From: Glycine soja | Taxonomy: Eukaryota; Streptophyta; Magnoliopsida; Fabales; Fabaceae | Reading direction: 5' to 3' | Assembly: GCF_004193775.1 (NCBI RefSeq) | Contig: NC_041019.1 | Coordinates: 1,247,501 to 1,311,500, forward strand | DNA length: 64,000 nucleotides | Made by a program: the position numbers and the translations under genes | The notes under the pieces: generated by a model | Told to the model about the DNA's origin: nothing | What the model saw: the letters and a program-made list of their open reading frames with translations, nothing else | Databases searched by the model: none | In this document: positions 42,862-54,400 of the stretch, piece by piece | How the letters are laid out: each line of letters begins with the position of its first letter | Position numbering within the stretch: the first letter of the stretch is position 1

Positions 42862-44395
42862 TGATTTTGAAGGAAAGCTATTTATGTTGAAATACTTTTA
42901 TTTTTAAAAAAATAATAGTAAAATTTAGTTTAAATTTTTTACTCGATAATACAAAAGTTAAAGTATAGATATTTCAATTCAAAATCAATTTAGAATTCGA
43001 AATAATTATTTAATGTAAGACGAAACACATTTTCAACTACCAAAAGTCATGTTAATTCATATTACAAAATAATAATTTTGAATCACCCAACACAATTCCA
43101 AATATATATATGCACATAATAGTGGGTGAAATTAGCGGTGCTCATAAAAGTTTGTTTCGTTACGATGTTCTAGCACATCAATAGCAAGATCCGGAAGTAA
43201 TTTTTTTTGGGTTTAAAGTCTTAATGTTGTATCGGGATCCCTGTATGATAATTGTCTTATAATTATATCACATTGACTGATAAAAAACATTGAAAGAAAA
43301 ATCTCAATTTTGTGTTCAAATCAAAATATAAATAAATACGAAGGTCAAGTTTGGTAATGCAAGCCAATGTTATGAATGATTCATTTTAAAGTTGTGCTGA
43401 GGGCTATGCTTCATATGTGACAGGAACCTTCTAAAGTGAATGTATCATGCATGCATACATACAGAGAAAGGTACAAGTCAATTATCCGCTGTTAATTGTG
43501 ATATTTGAGGCTTGACCCTGCATCAACAATAAATGGTAGCATATATAAATAAATGAGGTAGCTTAGTTGTTCCTTTCTTATGATGATCGATAGAGCTTGA
43601 TACATGTCATTTTATCTTTTAATCAGCACAAAGAAAAAAATTGCCATTTTATCTTTCCATAGTACCGAAAGACAGATGACCTACAAGTGTAGCTAACAAT
43701 CATTTTCTTGATGCATATGTTTTCTTAAATTTCCCTTTCTCACAATAAATATATATACACGTATGTAATTGGTTTGTTCACTTTCAATACGTTGATGAAT
43801 TGTTATAAAATTATTTTAATTTAATAGGTAGTTTCAAGTTCAAATTATAAATATATAATTATATTAAATAATTAAAAAGAATATTGTTGTGACTCATAAT
43901 ATTCATATTTTTACTTATTCCGAATACGATCGATGGTCTGCATAAGAAGAAGAAAAAAAAAGACATTTCTCATTGAAGATGAAGACATGTACATTTTGAA
44001 ATTAATTTGGGGATCGGAAACAGGATTTTTTTTTTTTATATTTTTCTCTTGATAATTAAAGTATCCATCATACATAACTTTATTCCTGTTTGTCAATTTT
44101 TCGAAATAGTTTCCTTTAATTTTCTATTTTATATTTATCACGGGTAATATATTATGTAGCTAGGAAAATCTTCTGCATACACAGACAAGCTTTGCCAGCA
44201 GGGAGATTTAACATTAATTGTGACAAAGTCTACTATTATTAAAAGAAACCATCAGGACCACATACAATTACAACATTAAAAAAAAAATTTAAAAAATCAA
44301 TGCTCATGACTCGCAAATTAATATATTTTAATGAAACAGACAAAAGCAACTCGATCGAATCATATAATTAATTAATTAACGAGCTAATGTTAGTG
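42506..44395. repeat. Degenerate tandem duplication, copy B
   Basis: Partner of 39005-42505, without the LINE. It begins near TAACGTTGAGTAAG and the shared GTGAAACTCGCTC stretch, and ends close to the 3' end of the C2-domain gene. No reading frame is shared with copy A. Confidence 0.75.
42811..42860. repeat. (AT)n microsatellite
   Basis: Alternating AT run of about 50 bases within copy B of the duplicated block. Confidence 0.95.
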
Positions 44396-44420
44396 CATCA
44401 ATTGCTTGCTCTCGTGTAAA

Positions 44421-45014
44421 TCAAAAAGCCTCCAAAACTGCTCCCAAAGCAAATATATCATAATCTTCAGCACTGCACCATGCATGTTGATCATGCCCTT
44501 GTTTGCATCCACACTCGTCCCACCTATTGTTCAATCTCTTTCTCCTATTATTATTCTCTTTCTCCACTTGTATTTTAATCTCCACTTGTACTTGTGGTGC
44601 CTTGAACATAACATCTTCACAATCAATTCCACTCACCAAATCCATCTTCACCCATTCCTTGAACTCCATGTTTGGTGATTCAAGAATTGCCTTCCAAGGA
44701 ATCTCACCCTTTCCCACCACATGTGACCCCCAAATCTTGCTTTGCCTTAGCTCCACCACAAGGCTTTCCTTCTTTAGACCTTCCAAGAATTCTTGGGGAC
44801 ATGAACAATTTAAGTTGAAGGACTCGTTCCAAAAGGGAACATATTTGGTATTGGAGGAAACTTTTTTGGTGTTGAGTTGAATTCTTTTGTTGCTTCCTGC
44901 TGGAAGATATAACCTGGTAAATAGGTTTTTTGTGGACTTTATGGACTCAACGTTTTGGGCTTGTATTATTCTAAGTTCACAACTAAAGGAAGGAAGTTTA
45001 TGGGAATGATCCAT
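44421..45014 (-). CDS. Single-exon C2-domain protein, 197 aa
   Basis: Intact single-exon frame from ATG at 45014 to TGA at 44421. It starts MDHSHKLPSFSCELRIIQAQ; the first 140 residues or so have C2-domain layout: an opening LRIIQAQNVESIK strand, VPFWNESFNLNC in the middle (as in the xPxWxExF pattern), then LVVELRQSKIWGSHVVGKGE. The aspartates that usually bind calcium are mostly missing from the visible loops, so lipid or protein binding without calcium is possible (inference). The C-terminal part has a basic stretch (NNNRRKRLNNRW) and Cys/His residues. A (GA)n tract occurs at 45079-45108, just upstream of the start. I do not recognise a named family member. It interrupts the conserved order between HN1 and PXA1. 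It may be a lineage-specific or relocated gene. Confidence 0.75.
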   Translation of the reverse strand: MDHSHKLPSFSCELRIIQAQNVESIKSTKNLFTRLYLPAGSNKRIQLNTKKVSSNTKYVPFWNESFNLNCSCPQEFLEGLKKESLVVELRQSKIWGSHVVGKGEIPWKAILESPNMEFKEWVKMDLVSGIDCEDVMFKAPQVQVEIKIQVEKENNNRRKRLNNRWDECGCKQGHDQHAWCSAEDYDIFALGAVLEAF

Positions 45015-45078
45015 TAAGAAGTTAATGGAGAGTATATATATGGCTATATCTTCTCTTAGTTAGGTGTTTTAGCAAGAA

Positions 45079-45108
45079 AAGAGAGAGAGAGAGAGAGAGA
45101 GAGAGAAG
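45079..45108. repeat. (GA)n tract upstream of the C2 gene
   Basis: GA run on the plus strand, so CT on the sense strand of the C2 gene, about 65-95 bases before its ATG. CT-rich leaders are common in plant 5' UTRs. Confidence 0.9.
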
Positions 45109-45479
45109 GAATAAAAGCTAAGAGTATACGAGAGAGGCTTGCTTGAGTTTGAGTTGTTTTCAATGTATTTTGGACATGGACGATTTATGATATATATATA
45201 TAGTGTACATATGTATGTATTTTATATATTGGAAAATATATAAAGTTAGAAGTGATTTCCAGGATCCTGCTCTTATCCTTAAACCCTTTTAGATATATTA
45301 TTATACAATTTATAACTGGCCAATATTTCTCAGTTGTGATTTAGGAATATTATAAGGCCGACTAAGATCATAAACCATGCACTCGAGATTGTGCCAAAGA
45401 TTTTACTTATTAAACAAAGTCCCTTCAGAATCTCGAAAGTCTAGATTCTCCATATATATGGCTCTTTCCATGCAACTGC

Positions 45480-45712
45480 AGTTGTATTGGGTTAGAATTC
45501 AGCAGCCAAGTTGCAGTCTTATACAGGGACCCCAAGGTGGAAAAGATTAGAAATAAAATAAATTGCTAGTGTTCTTATTAAAGTGAGACTTCAAAATGCT
45601 TGATGAGTTGCTGGCTTCAACCGTCGTCCAAAAAGGAACATCATCAATTAATAAGCATGATCTTTATCCAATTGACTAGATGTAACAAGCTAAAACTATA
45701 AAACAGTGCAAA
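45480..45712. repeat. Spaced direct duplication, copy 1
   Basis: Matches 46573-46770: both have TATTGGGTTA(G/T)AATTCA, GAGTTGCTGGC, AATAAGCATGATC, TTATCCAATTGA and ATAACAAGCT-like stretches in the same order, about 1.06 kb apart. Confidence 0.75.
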
Positions 45713-46572
45713 ATTCCCCCACTAGTCGAAAAATGTACGAAAATATACTGTTTCCTATTGTTTCATTACAACGTTAGTTTCATTTTATCATTATTTTTAA
45801 TGCATATTATCCCATTATTATTAAGAAACTCAAGGTAATGATTTTTAATTTAATTTATACGCATTGATAGTATAATTTTTTTAACATTGTCATTTAAATG
45901 CATGTTATCAATTTGATTAGTTTGTTGACTTTACAATAATTACTTTAAAAATAAAAAATAAGATGATTTTTTATTTTGAAGAGTGTAAAAAAATTTACAT
46001 TGGATGTGTATGAAAAATAAACTTTTAGAAGTAATTTTTATTTAATTTTCTTTTAAGTTCTATTACCAATATTTTATCATTTTAATTTAATAATTATTTT
46101 CTATTATATCACTTAATTTGGCCAAGAAATTTTTATTCTCAAGGAAACTTGTTTATAACATACTTGTTTTAGAATAGTCTCCTAAAAAGGCCTGATCCTT
46201 AAAGCATGCTTTTCCAAAATTATAAAATTATTGCTCCAACTTACATTTATTTGACTTGGTGATAAGATGATCTGCCGAGATATCTAGAATCATTGGAGGC
46301 CTTTAAGTTTGGCCGAAGATGACCTTAGTACTAGATCGATATGTCCCATGATAGTCTTGGCTAACCTGAAACAAAATAAATAAAATTTTGGTTCATATAG
46401 CTAAAATTTCGACTACTGTTTTCAAATTCCAATATTATACTAATATAAGCCACATATAAATTATAAATAGAATTGAAACAGTTAACCTAATAACAGGATA
46501 TTGTTCGAAAACAGATATTTTACTTGTTTGTCGGGCACTAATTAGGCCACTAGTTCGGATAATTCAACTTGC

Positions 46573-46770
46573 AAGAGTATTGGGTTATAATTCAATTTGC
46601 AATAATGTTGGGTTACAATTCAAACAGGTAAGTGTTCTAAAGGGAGGCTTAAACAATGTTGCTGAGTTGCTGGCATCAAACACCGTCATAAAAGGAGCCT
46701 CAATAAGCATGATCATTATCCAATTGATTAAATATAACAAGCTGAAATTATACAACAGTATACATCAAAT
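46573..46770. repeat. Spaced direct duplication, copy 2
   Basis: Second copy of the unit at 45480-45712, diverged but collinear. A short 70-codon frame starting at 46580 crosses it but has no counterpart in copy 1. Confidence 0.75.
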
Positions 46771-46789
46771 CATTAAAGTTGATTTTGGG

Positions 46790-46975
46790 TGAGCGTTTAT
46801 CAAATGGTTTTGAATGAAATTAGTTATATAAAATTGATTATAGTTAAACTTAATAATAAAGTAAAGTGGAAGTTTTATTTTAAAAGTAAATTAATAGTAA
46901 ATTCTGTATAAAATTTTGACACAATGCAACAATTACTTAAAATTATTTTAATTTAGAATAAATTTTTCAACATGG
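46790..46975. repeat. Dispersed AT-rich repeat
   Basis: Contains TTTATTTTAAAAGTAAATTA, AGTAAATTCTGTATAAAATT and CACAATGCAACAATTACTTA, resembling the repeat at 15123-15372 and shorter stretches near 39465 and 42865. Confidence 0.45.
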
Positions 46976-48423
46976 GATCATACAGTTCATATGATACTTG
47001 TGCCCATTTAGACAAGTGACAACTGGGAAAAACTTCAGCCACGCCTTTTCTTTTTTTACTTCAAACAATTTGGCTATTGAATTGATGACAAAAGAATGGG
47101 TGCAACTGCCTTGGGGAGGAGTTGTAAACTTTTAGTTGACTGTAATATTTCCCTTGCAAAGAATGAGTATGTACGCACTATCTTCGCATCGCGATTGGTT
47201 TAGTTGTCCATATATGTCAAATAGAACGTAGTTACAAACCTGAAAAGTTACAAAAAGCTGAATTAAATCAATTAAATATTCCAGGTGCGCAATCGTTCAT
47301 CTCAATCGTAAAGTGATTATGAGTTTGCAAATGGACTCATTTATCACACATCTTACTATACTCTTGCAAGATACAAACTTATTTCTTTACCAATAAGCTT
47401 ATACTTTAGTGACATTGGATGAACTCAAACCATTGGAGAAAAGTTAGTTAAGAAGACTTATAGGAGCTGAAGGAGAGTGTAATTCCCGGTAAGAAAGTGA
47501 CTTTTTTTTATTTGTCAAAAATAAAGTATTTTCATATTCAAAAGTCATGAAATTAACTCTTAAAACCATGGAAATAAATTTTATTTTGTCCAATAAAGTC
47601 TTTTTCATAAGCACGGTCAGAAAATCAAACTCTTCCGTATGCTTAAATAATTTAGTCATCTGCAATGTGTGCTACACCTTGTTGATGAAAGTGATGCTTT
47701 CTAATCCTTGGATAATCAGATCAAATTGTAATTCTGTAATCGTGCTTATGGATTGTAAGATTTCTACAAATGCTGATCAATATTAAAAGACAGAATCCTG
47801 AGGTTCTACTACAGACAGTTCTTTCACCAAAATTTTACAATCACAGTAATTTGAATGAATTTCCTAAAATTGATTCTTGATTATTTTTTATGTGAAAGTT
47901 TCCCAGGTCCACGAGCATGACAGAATACCAAAGCATTTCAGCTGGCACGGGAGTAATGGACAACATAGAAACTAAAGCGTACAAAGATGCATAGAATTAT
48001 GAAGGGAGTAAAATAATCTCTAAAAGCTACTCCTGTTTCGTGCCGTTTTATTGATAAAATAACATTAATAATTACATCCAATTGTTACAAAATGTGAATA
48101 AATATCTAAGTAACTAATAATAGAAGCGAAAACCCTGTACATAATTGATTATATACTGCAGAGATCATGAAAAGGTTGTGCACTCCAACTTACTATCAAT
48201 CATTTTGGCTATCGATGCTGTTTTTGTTTGTTTGTCCCCACAATTCGACGGAGCAAGCTTGGAGAATATGGTAAACCCAAAATGAAAAAAGAAAAAAGAA
48301 GAAAAAAAAAATATAAAGGAATGACCATCATGGCAAGCCTAATATCTGCTTGCAATCATTCTGTATGTTCAAAGACTCAGCAACATCTAAAATAGTAACA
48401 ATGAGAATCTGCAGGTGCGAAAG

Positions 48424-51400
48424 TCATTGCTTGATCGAACGAAGTTCCCAATTACCCTCACCATCAATCAGACGCAATTCCATGGAATGAAATGGTATTA
48501 AAGCAGGACGCTGAGAGGACAGGAGCAAAGGCAAATTAGTTTGATGGAATGTGGATGGTTATTATGCATTTTCAGTTTGGAGAAGTTAAATGGTTAAGAT
48601 AGAACTATATAAAAATTAAATAGATTTGTGCAGATAAGGAATGTACTGCATAATCTCATACGGAATCTCTTACCAAACGAAGCAAGTTCAAAATGCTTAC
48701 CAAATCCCAATTGTAGTGAGAAACAAGGAATAACTTACTAGTGAACTGCTCTTATTTCTCCAATTTACCATGATAAAATTTTAATTTTTTTCAGTAATAA
48801 TAGATTCTTACTTGTGAGGAAGTAACAACAGTGATCCCCATTTTGTTCGCTAGCCCATATAGGTGTTCTTCAACATCAACGCTAGTGGCACTGCCATCAA
48901 TATTTTTTTCAAGACAGTTAAAAACAAGGTTAACCAAAAAAAAAAAGAAGCAAACAATTCCAAGTGAGAGAAAAAAAGGCATAAGTAATCATAGATTCAT
49001 ACATACTTGGTACACTCGTCCAGGATACCAAATTTAGGCTTATGGTAGAACAAGCGTGCCTTAAGAACACAAGGTAAATGTTAAAATCCAAATAGAAGAA
49101 TATCATAAACATATTCTAATGTCTTCCTATACCTAATATTCAACAAATTTAACAAACCCATTTTAAAAATAATATAGATTAGATTTACATACCATGCCTA
49201 ATCTCTGCTGTTCTCCAAGAGAGAGAATGTCTTCCCAGTTTAGATTTGCATCCCAGCCATTGTTGTCTCTTTCTAGAAGATAATTCAACCGAACATTCTC
49301 TAGGATAACTTGCAAGTGTGTGTCCAACATTTTTCTAGGGTCAGGATGTTTTTCACCTGAAATAGCAAGATTACAAAGATCAGCACTAAAATGGGAAAAA
49401 AATCAACCCTTTAAAATGATTAAAAAAGAACACGAAGTTATTGTTTCACAAAAGGAAACTGAACAGAGAAATTTTTCAAAAATAAATTTAAAGAAAGAAG
49501 ATATCTTTAATGCTGCCAACATGACTAACATCCAAATTATTTCATGAATTATCACAATTGTATGACAGCTCAGAAGTGAATTTATTCTCTCAGTTAGTAG
49601 TGATCAATCAGAAGCAAAGCAGGTAGCATCATTTTAAAAATTAGTTTAGTCAAATGAACAGCTGTTGCTAATGCATAGTCAAGTAGCATCATCTTTGTAC
49701 CCAGATACCTTTTCCATGCATCTTCAGTGCTCGAAACTGTGCCTCTTCACGAGACAATGGGTATATAATTTGATCCCGCAATGTTCCCAAGCATGTGTAA
49801 GGCCGCTGAGGAACATAGAAGATGCCACAACCTGATCCAGCCTCTTGATCCACATCCTCAGATGGTCTAGAGAGTCTTCCACTTGCAATTGGCCAAAGTC
49901 CTCTAAGAACTCGGAAAATGGAACTTTTTCCACTTCCATTTGGACCTTTTAAATATGACACAAAAGATTTAAATTCTAATCAAAGAAAATTCCCTCTTCT
50001 AAAAAATAAAGTATAATAATAAAATAACAACTATACGAACCAGTAACAAGCAGGCTTTTACCAAGCTCAATGTCACATGTCAACTCCCTGGCCAACATCT
50101 TCTGGGTAGGGGTTACAATATCAACCTTAGAAAAGGAAATAGCATCTTTACCATGATAACCCCATATTGGAGATGTAATACTACTATTGATGGAGTCCCC
50201 TGTATCATTGAAGATATGGTTAATACATGGTGACTGACAGACGGATTATTATTAAGAATTTTGATGTAGAAATAGCAAGATATTATTTGATACTATGCTA
50301 ATCTAATAATGAAGTACCAGACTGTGCTGCATCCAGAAGCTCTTCAAGCTCAAAGATCCGATTAATACCACCAGAAAGCTCTACAAACTTTCTGTGCAAT
50401 TCAAGAATGTCGCCAAAAGCTAAAAAGCTTTGAGAAACGACAGATGCTAAGAACCTCAATGCATGTGCTAGCTCACCTGTAAGATAGTACAGCATATGTC
50501 AGTGGGGGGCAAGAGGAAATAAAGAGAGTAACTGAGAACAGTCCAACAATCCTACCCTGAGTACTTATTGAAGCACGGTCTCCCTTATGTTCCATAGCAT
50601 ATAATAAGCTCAGCAACCAAGTCACATTATGAGGGAGTTGCTTTGTGATAAAATCATCCAGTATACCAAACAGCCACTTCTTTTTTAAAAGGTATTTAGA
50701 GTGGGAGAGAAGCTCTCTGAATCTTGATTCAACCATCTGCACAAAGTTAAGGTAGTAAAATTTACAGCATGTAATATTCAATGCAAAACACTAAGGTAAA
50801 TAAAAATAAATGAGGCATATTTTCCTTTCAAACCCGGAACATAATCACATGCCCTGTACTAAAGCCTTACATCAACTAAAATTTTAAAACACAAACTCGT
50901 GCAAAAGTTGGGCATTTAGGGTTAGCTTGTTCAAGGAAGCAGTAAATGAAAAGATGAAGAGTTAAGAGGAGAGTGAAAACACAATGGAATGGAATGATTT
51001 TGGTTTTCACTCATCGCTGCCTGGTAGAGTCATGTTATGGTATATCCAAAATTTAAGGGTTAAAGTGCAAATAAGTTGCCCTATACAGTCAAATGTCAAT
51101 CATTCCACATTTAGATTGTGCCAAGCAAGTGTGAAGTAATTTTCATTCTAAAGTTTGCACATTCTAAAATAAGCACACCCTTAAAGAAAAGATATTAAAT
51201 ACAGATGGGATGCTCACAGCTTTTTCTCGAGCTCCACCTCCAAAGAAAGCAACAGATTCAGCATGAGTACAGAGTCTTTCATGCATGAACCTAGAAGAAG
51301 CATAAAGTTGAAAAGGTCAGAACCATTACAACAGCACTATTTGTTTAGAGCCATGATAGGACAGCGGAAACTATAATGGATTTACCTAAAGGTTCCTTCA

Positions 51401-54400
51401 AGTTGTTGTTCTTGGCTTATCAAATCGCCAAAATCAGGAGTAACAGTTCTTAAAAATCCCAGACCAAGTAACATGTAAGCATAGAGTATGGCAACCCCCC
51501 TCTGACCTGTTAATAGCTTCATTCTCCATGTGAACCTTGACAAAAACAACAGTTAGCAAAATCAATAGAAGGAAAGAACAAGCATCAAACATGTCCAAGT
51601 GCTAGTAAAATGCACACTAGTAGTAAAATATAACAGCTCAATTATGAGGTACTCACCACAAAATATCCACAGATGGCTTTACCATTCCGGTTACCAATCC
51701 AGACAAGTCCGCTGTTAACTTCTCCAAGTCGTGAGTTATCCTCTGATCTGCGTCAATATTTTTGTTTGCCATGTGAAAGACCTACAAAAAATATGCATGC
51801 AAAAAATTTAAACCAAGTCAGAGACATCTGCCTGAAGAGTCAAAGCGAAATGACAGAGAATAAGTCATACTTTTTATCCCTAAAAGCTAAACCTAGTCAA
51901 TGACTCAATGTTAATCTCAAACTCATGCGTAGGGACTATTATTTTATATGTGGCAGCTTTTAGGATTCTTGCAGATGGACCTTAGGGAAGTTCTGATATC
52001 TGTGATCTAAAATTATAGGCTTAGATAACTTTTAGTTCCCATAATATATACCTTTTGGTTTTAATCTTTACAAAAAAATCTTATCAGTTTTAATCCTAGA
52101 AAAATAGGATTTTTTTTTAGTTTCGTGTTGTTTGACTGCAGTCCCTGTAATATTTGGTTTATGTTAAATTAGTCACTGTAATATGTTGACTGTATTGATT
52201 TTGATCCTTGCAAATATGTTGATTAAATTCATATTTTAAGGGCTAAAATCAATATAATCAAACATAATAGAGGGACCATTCAACATGGACCAAATATTAT
52301 AGGGACCAAAGTCAAATGATGACCAACAGCAACAGCAAAAAATTTCTATTAAGAATTTTTTAAGGGACTAAAACCAATAAGGCTGTATATTACAAGTACT
52401 AAAATGTAATTTAAGCGAGAAAATTAATGCTGGGTAAGGTAGTTTTCCCAGTTTGTTAGAATAAGATTCCTGCCTAAGGGCATGAGCATCTAATATTCCC
52501 ATAGGAACAGAGTAAAATAGAACATAAAATTAATATTCCATCCTCTCCTCACCGATATCTACCTACCCTACCCCACCCCCACCCAGCAATGGCATCAATG
52601 TCCCATGCATGCTCTTGCCTCTAAAAGAACCCCAAAGCAACTGTACTCTGTATTTCTCTGGCAAAACGTAAATGATAACATTTCCTTTAAAATCATCCAT
52701 CTCTTTCAAATGCCCTTATTTGTATTGGTAGTTTCTTATTGAATGAAGTTTGGCATTTCACTCCATTTAAAGTATTTTTCATTTTTATTATTTGTGTGTG
52801 ACAAGGATGACATAGTAAAAATATAAATATAACAAATTATCAAGATCCTACACTCAAGGGTAGTTTTGGAGAGTAACAAATTCCTCAGCAAGTTGATGTA
52901 TAACCAAAAACAGCATTCATCAACTCCCATGGATACTAATTTATATTCCTAAGACAAAAACACAAAATCCCTGCTTTCCAGTTTCCAGTGATTGTTATTC
53001 CCTTGGCTCAGAATGGAAATTTCAGATTTCACATACCCAATTGCCCCTTGGTGTGATTAACAGAAGTCATGCAAAGCATAACATATTACTAACATTTGAG
53101 CATCAAACTTTTCCTTGAATATTACCATCTACAGTGGGAGAAGAAAATAATGGTATAAATTAAAAAGTTACAGCTTATAGGGATGTGGAATAATACTGAG
53201 CAGTCAAGGAACCAAGTTGAAAACTTAGTTAAATTTGAAGGGGAAAATGTGTATAACAACCATAGCTATAATTAACTGAAAAACAAATTATTTCAAGAAA
53301 AATTTCAATGTAAAATAGCACAAAATAATGTAGTCAATCATGATTTAGCAAATAACTAATCATTGAAGCAAAAATACAGAACAGGCTTACAATGTTGAAA
53401 AAAATGGGGAAGGAAAAGAATATGTGAACAATTCATATCCAATTACCTTGTAGAATGCATTGTTTCTTAAGTAGTTTTTTAGTAGATGTTGCGTCAAACG
53501 AATCCGCCACCCCAGGGCCAGCCTGGCTGTCAAGTGCCTGAAGAACAGTACATAATTTACTCAAATTTGCTATTTGAAAGGTCAGCAAGTTTACCCCCCC
53601 CCCCCCACCCCCCTCGGGTTTCAATGCTTTAAACAATGATATAAACATCTTTGAGATATAATAAAAAATTTCACCTGCAACCACGTGTAAACCAGTCAAT
53701 GGTGAAAGATAGAAGAAACTAAGGTCCCCGATGGAGTTGCACTAATTACCTTATAGAAGGAGCAATGAAAGAAGATGCAGCACTTTGAAGAACACTTAAA
53801 CCAATTAACCGAATAAAGGAAGCTTTATCCTGCTCCAAAACAAACTTCACAGTGGTACCTGAAACATAAATTTTCATCTAGCATGGATTCACAGAATAAA
53901 TGAATGGTCAAAAGATGAGAAAATACCATTTAGTGATGCAATACGATCTGAGACCCATGTTCTTGAAACAACAAGAAAAGCGACAGCAAGCAATTGTGCA
54001 CCTTGTTTATCAAGTACAGTGGGTACCTGAAAGGAAGCGGTCCCTATAAGAAAAATGAGCCTGAAATATATAGTAGACCACTCGAAGTTTGGGTCATAGT
54101 AAGTCATCAAGGAGATAATGCACAAACAGCCATGTATATGCATTCATTTCATTCTATTAGAGTTGTGTGATTTCAAATGCATCACTTAAAGACATGCTTA
54201 AACGGAAAGATGTTATAACATATGGTCTCGTACTCTAGTTTAAATTGGTCTTACTGTGATTTGTTAGAGATCATAAAAATTATTCACGGGTCTTCACCTA
54301 ATGGCTTAATGTTCAATTTGTGTAACATGCCCATTTTTTAATGATTACACTAATTCCAACATCAGTGTTGGTGTATGCATCATCTACATTCAAGGACATG

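Larger units (their letters stand above)
45109..48423. other. Intergenic region between the C2 gene and PXA1
   Basis: AT-rich with no gene recognised. It holds a spaced duplication (45480-45712 and 46573-46770) and a copy of a dispersed repeat (46790-46975). The last few hundred bases are the 3' flank of PXA1. Confidence 0.5.

Noticed and set aside
44503..44880. 125-codon frame on the plus strand
   Set aside because: Antisense shadow of the C2-domain gene.
46580..46792. 70-codon frame
   Set aside because: Lies in a non-coding duplication, not preserved in the other copy.
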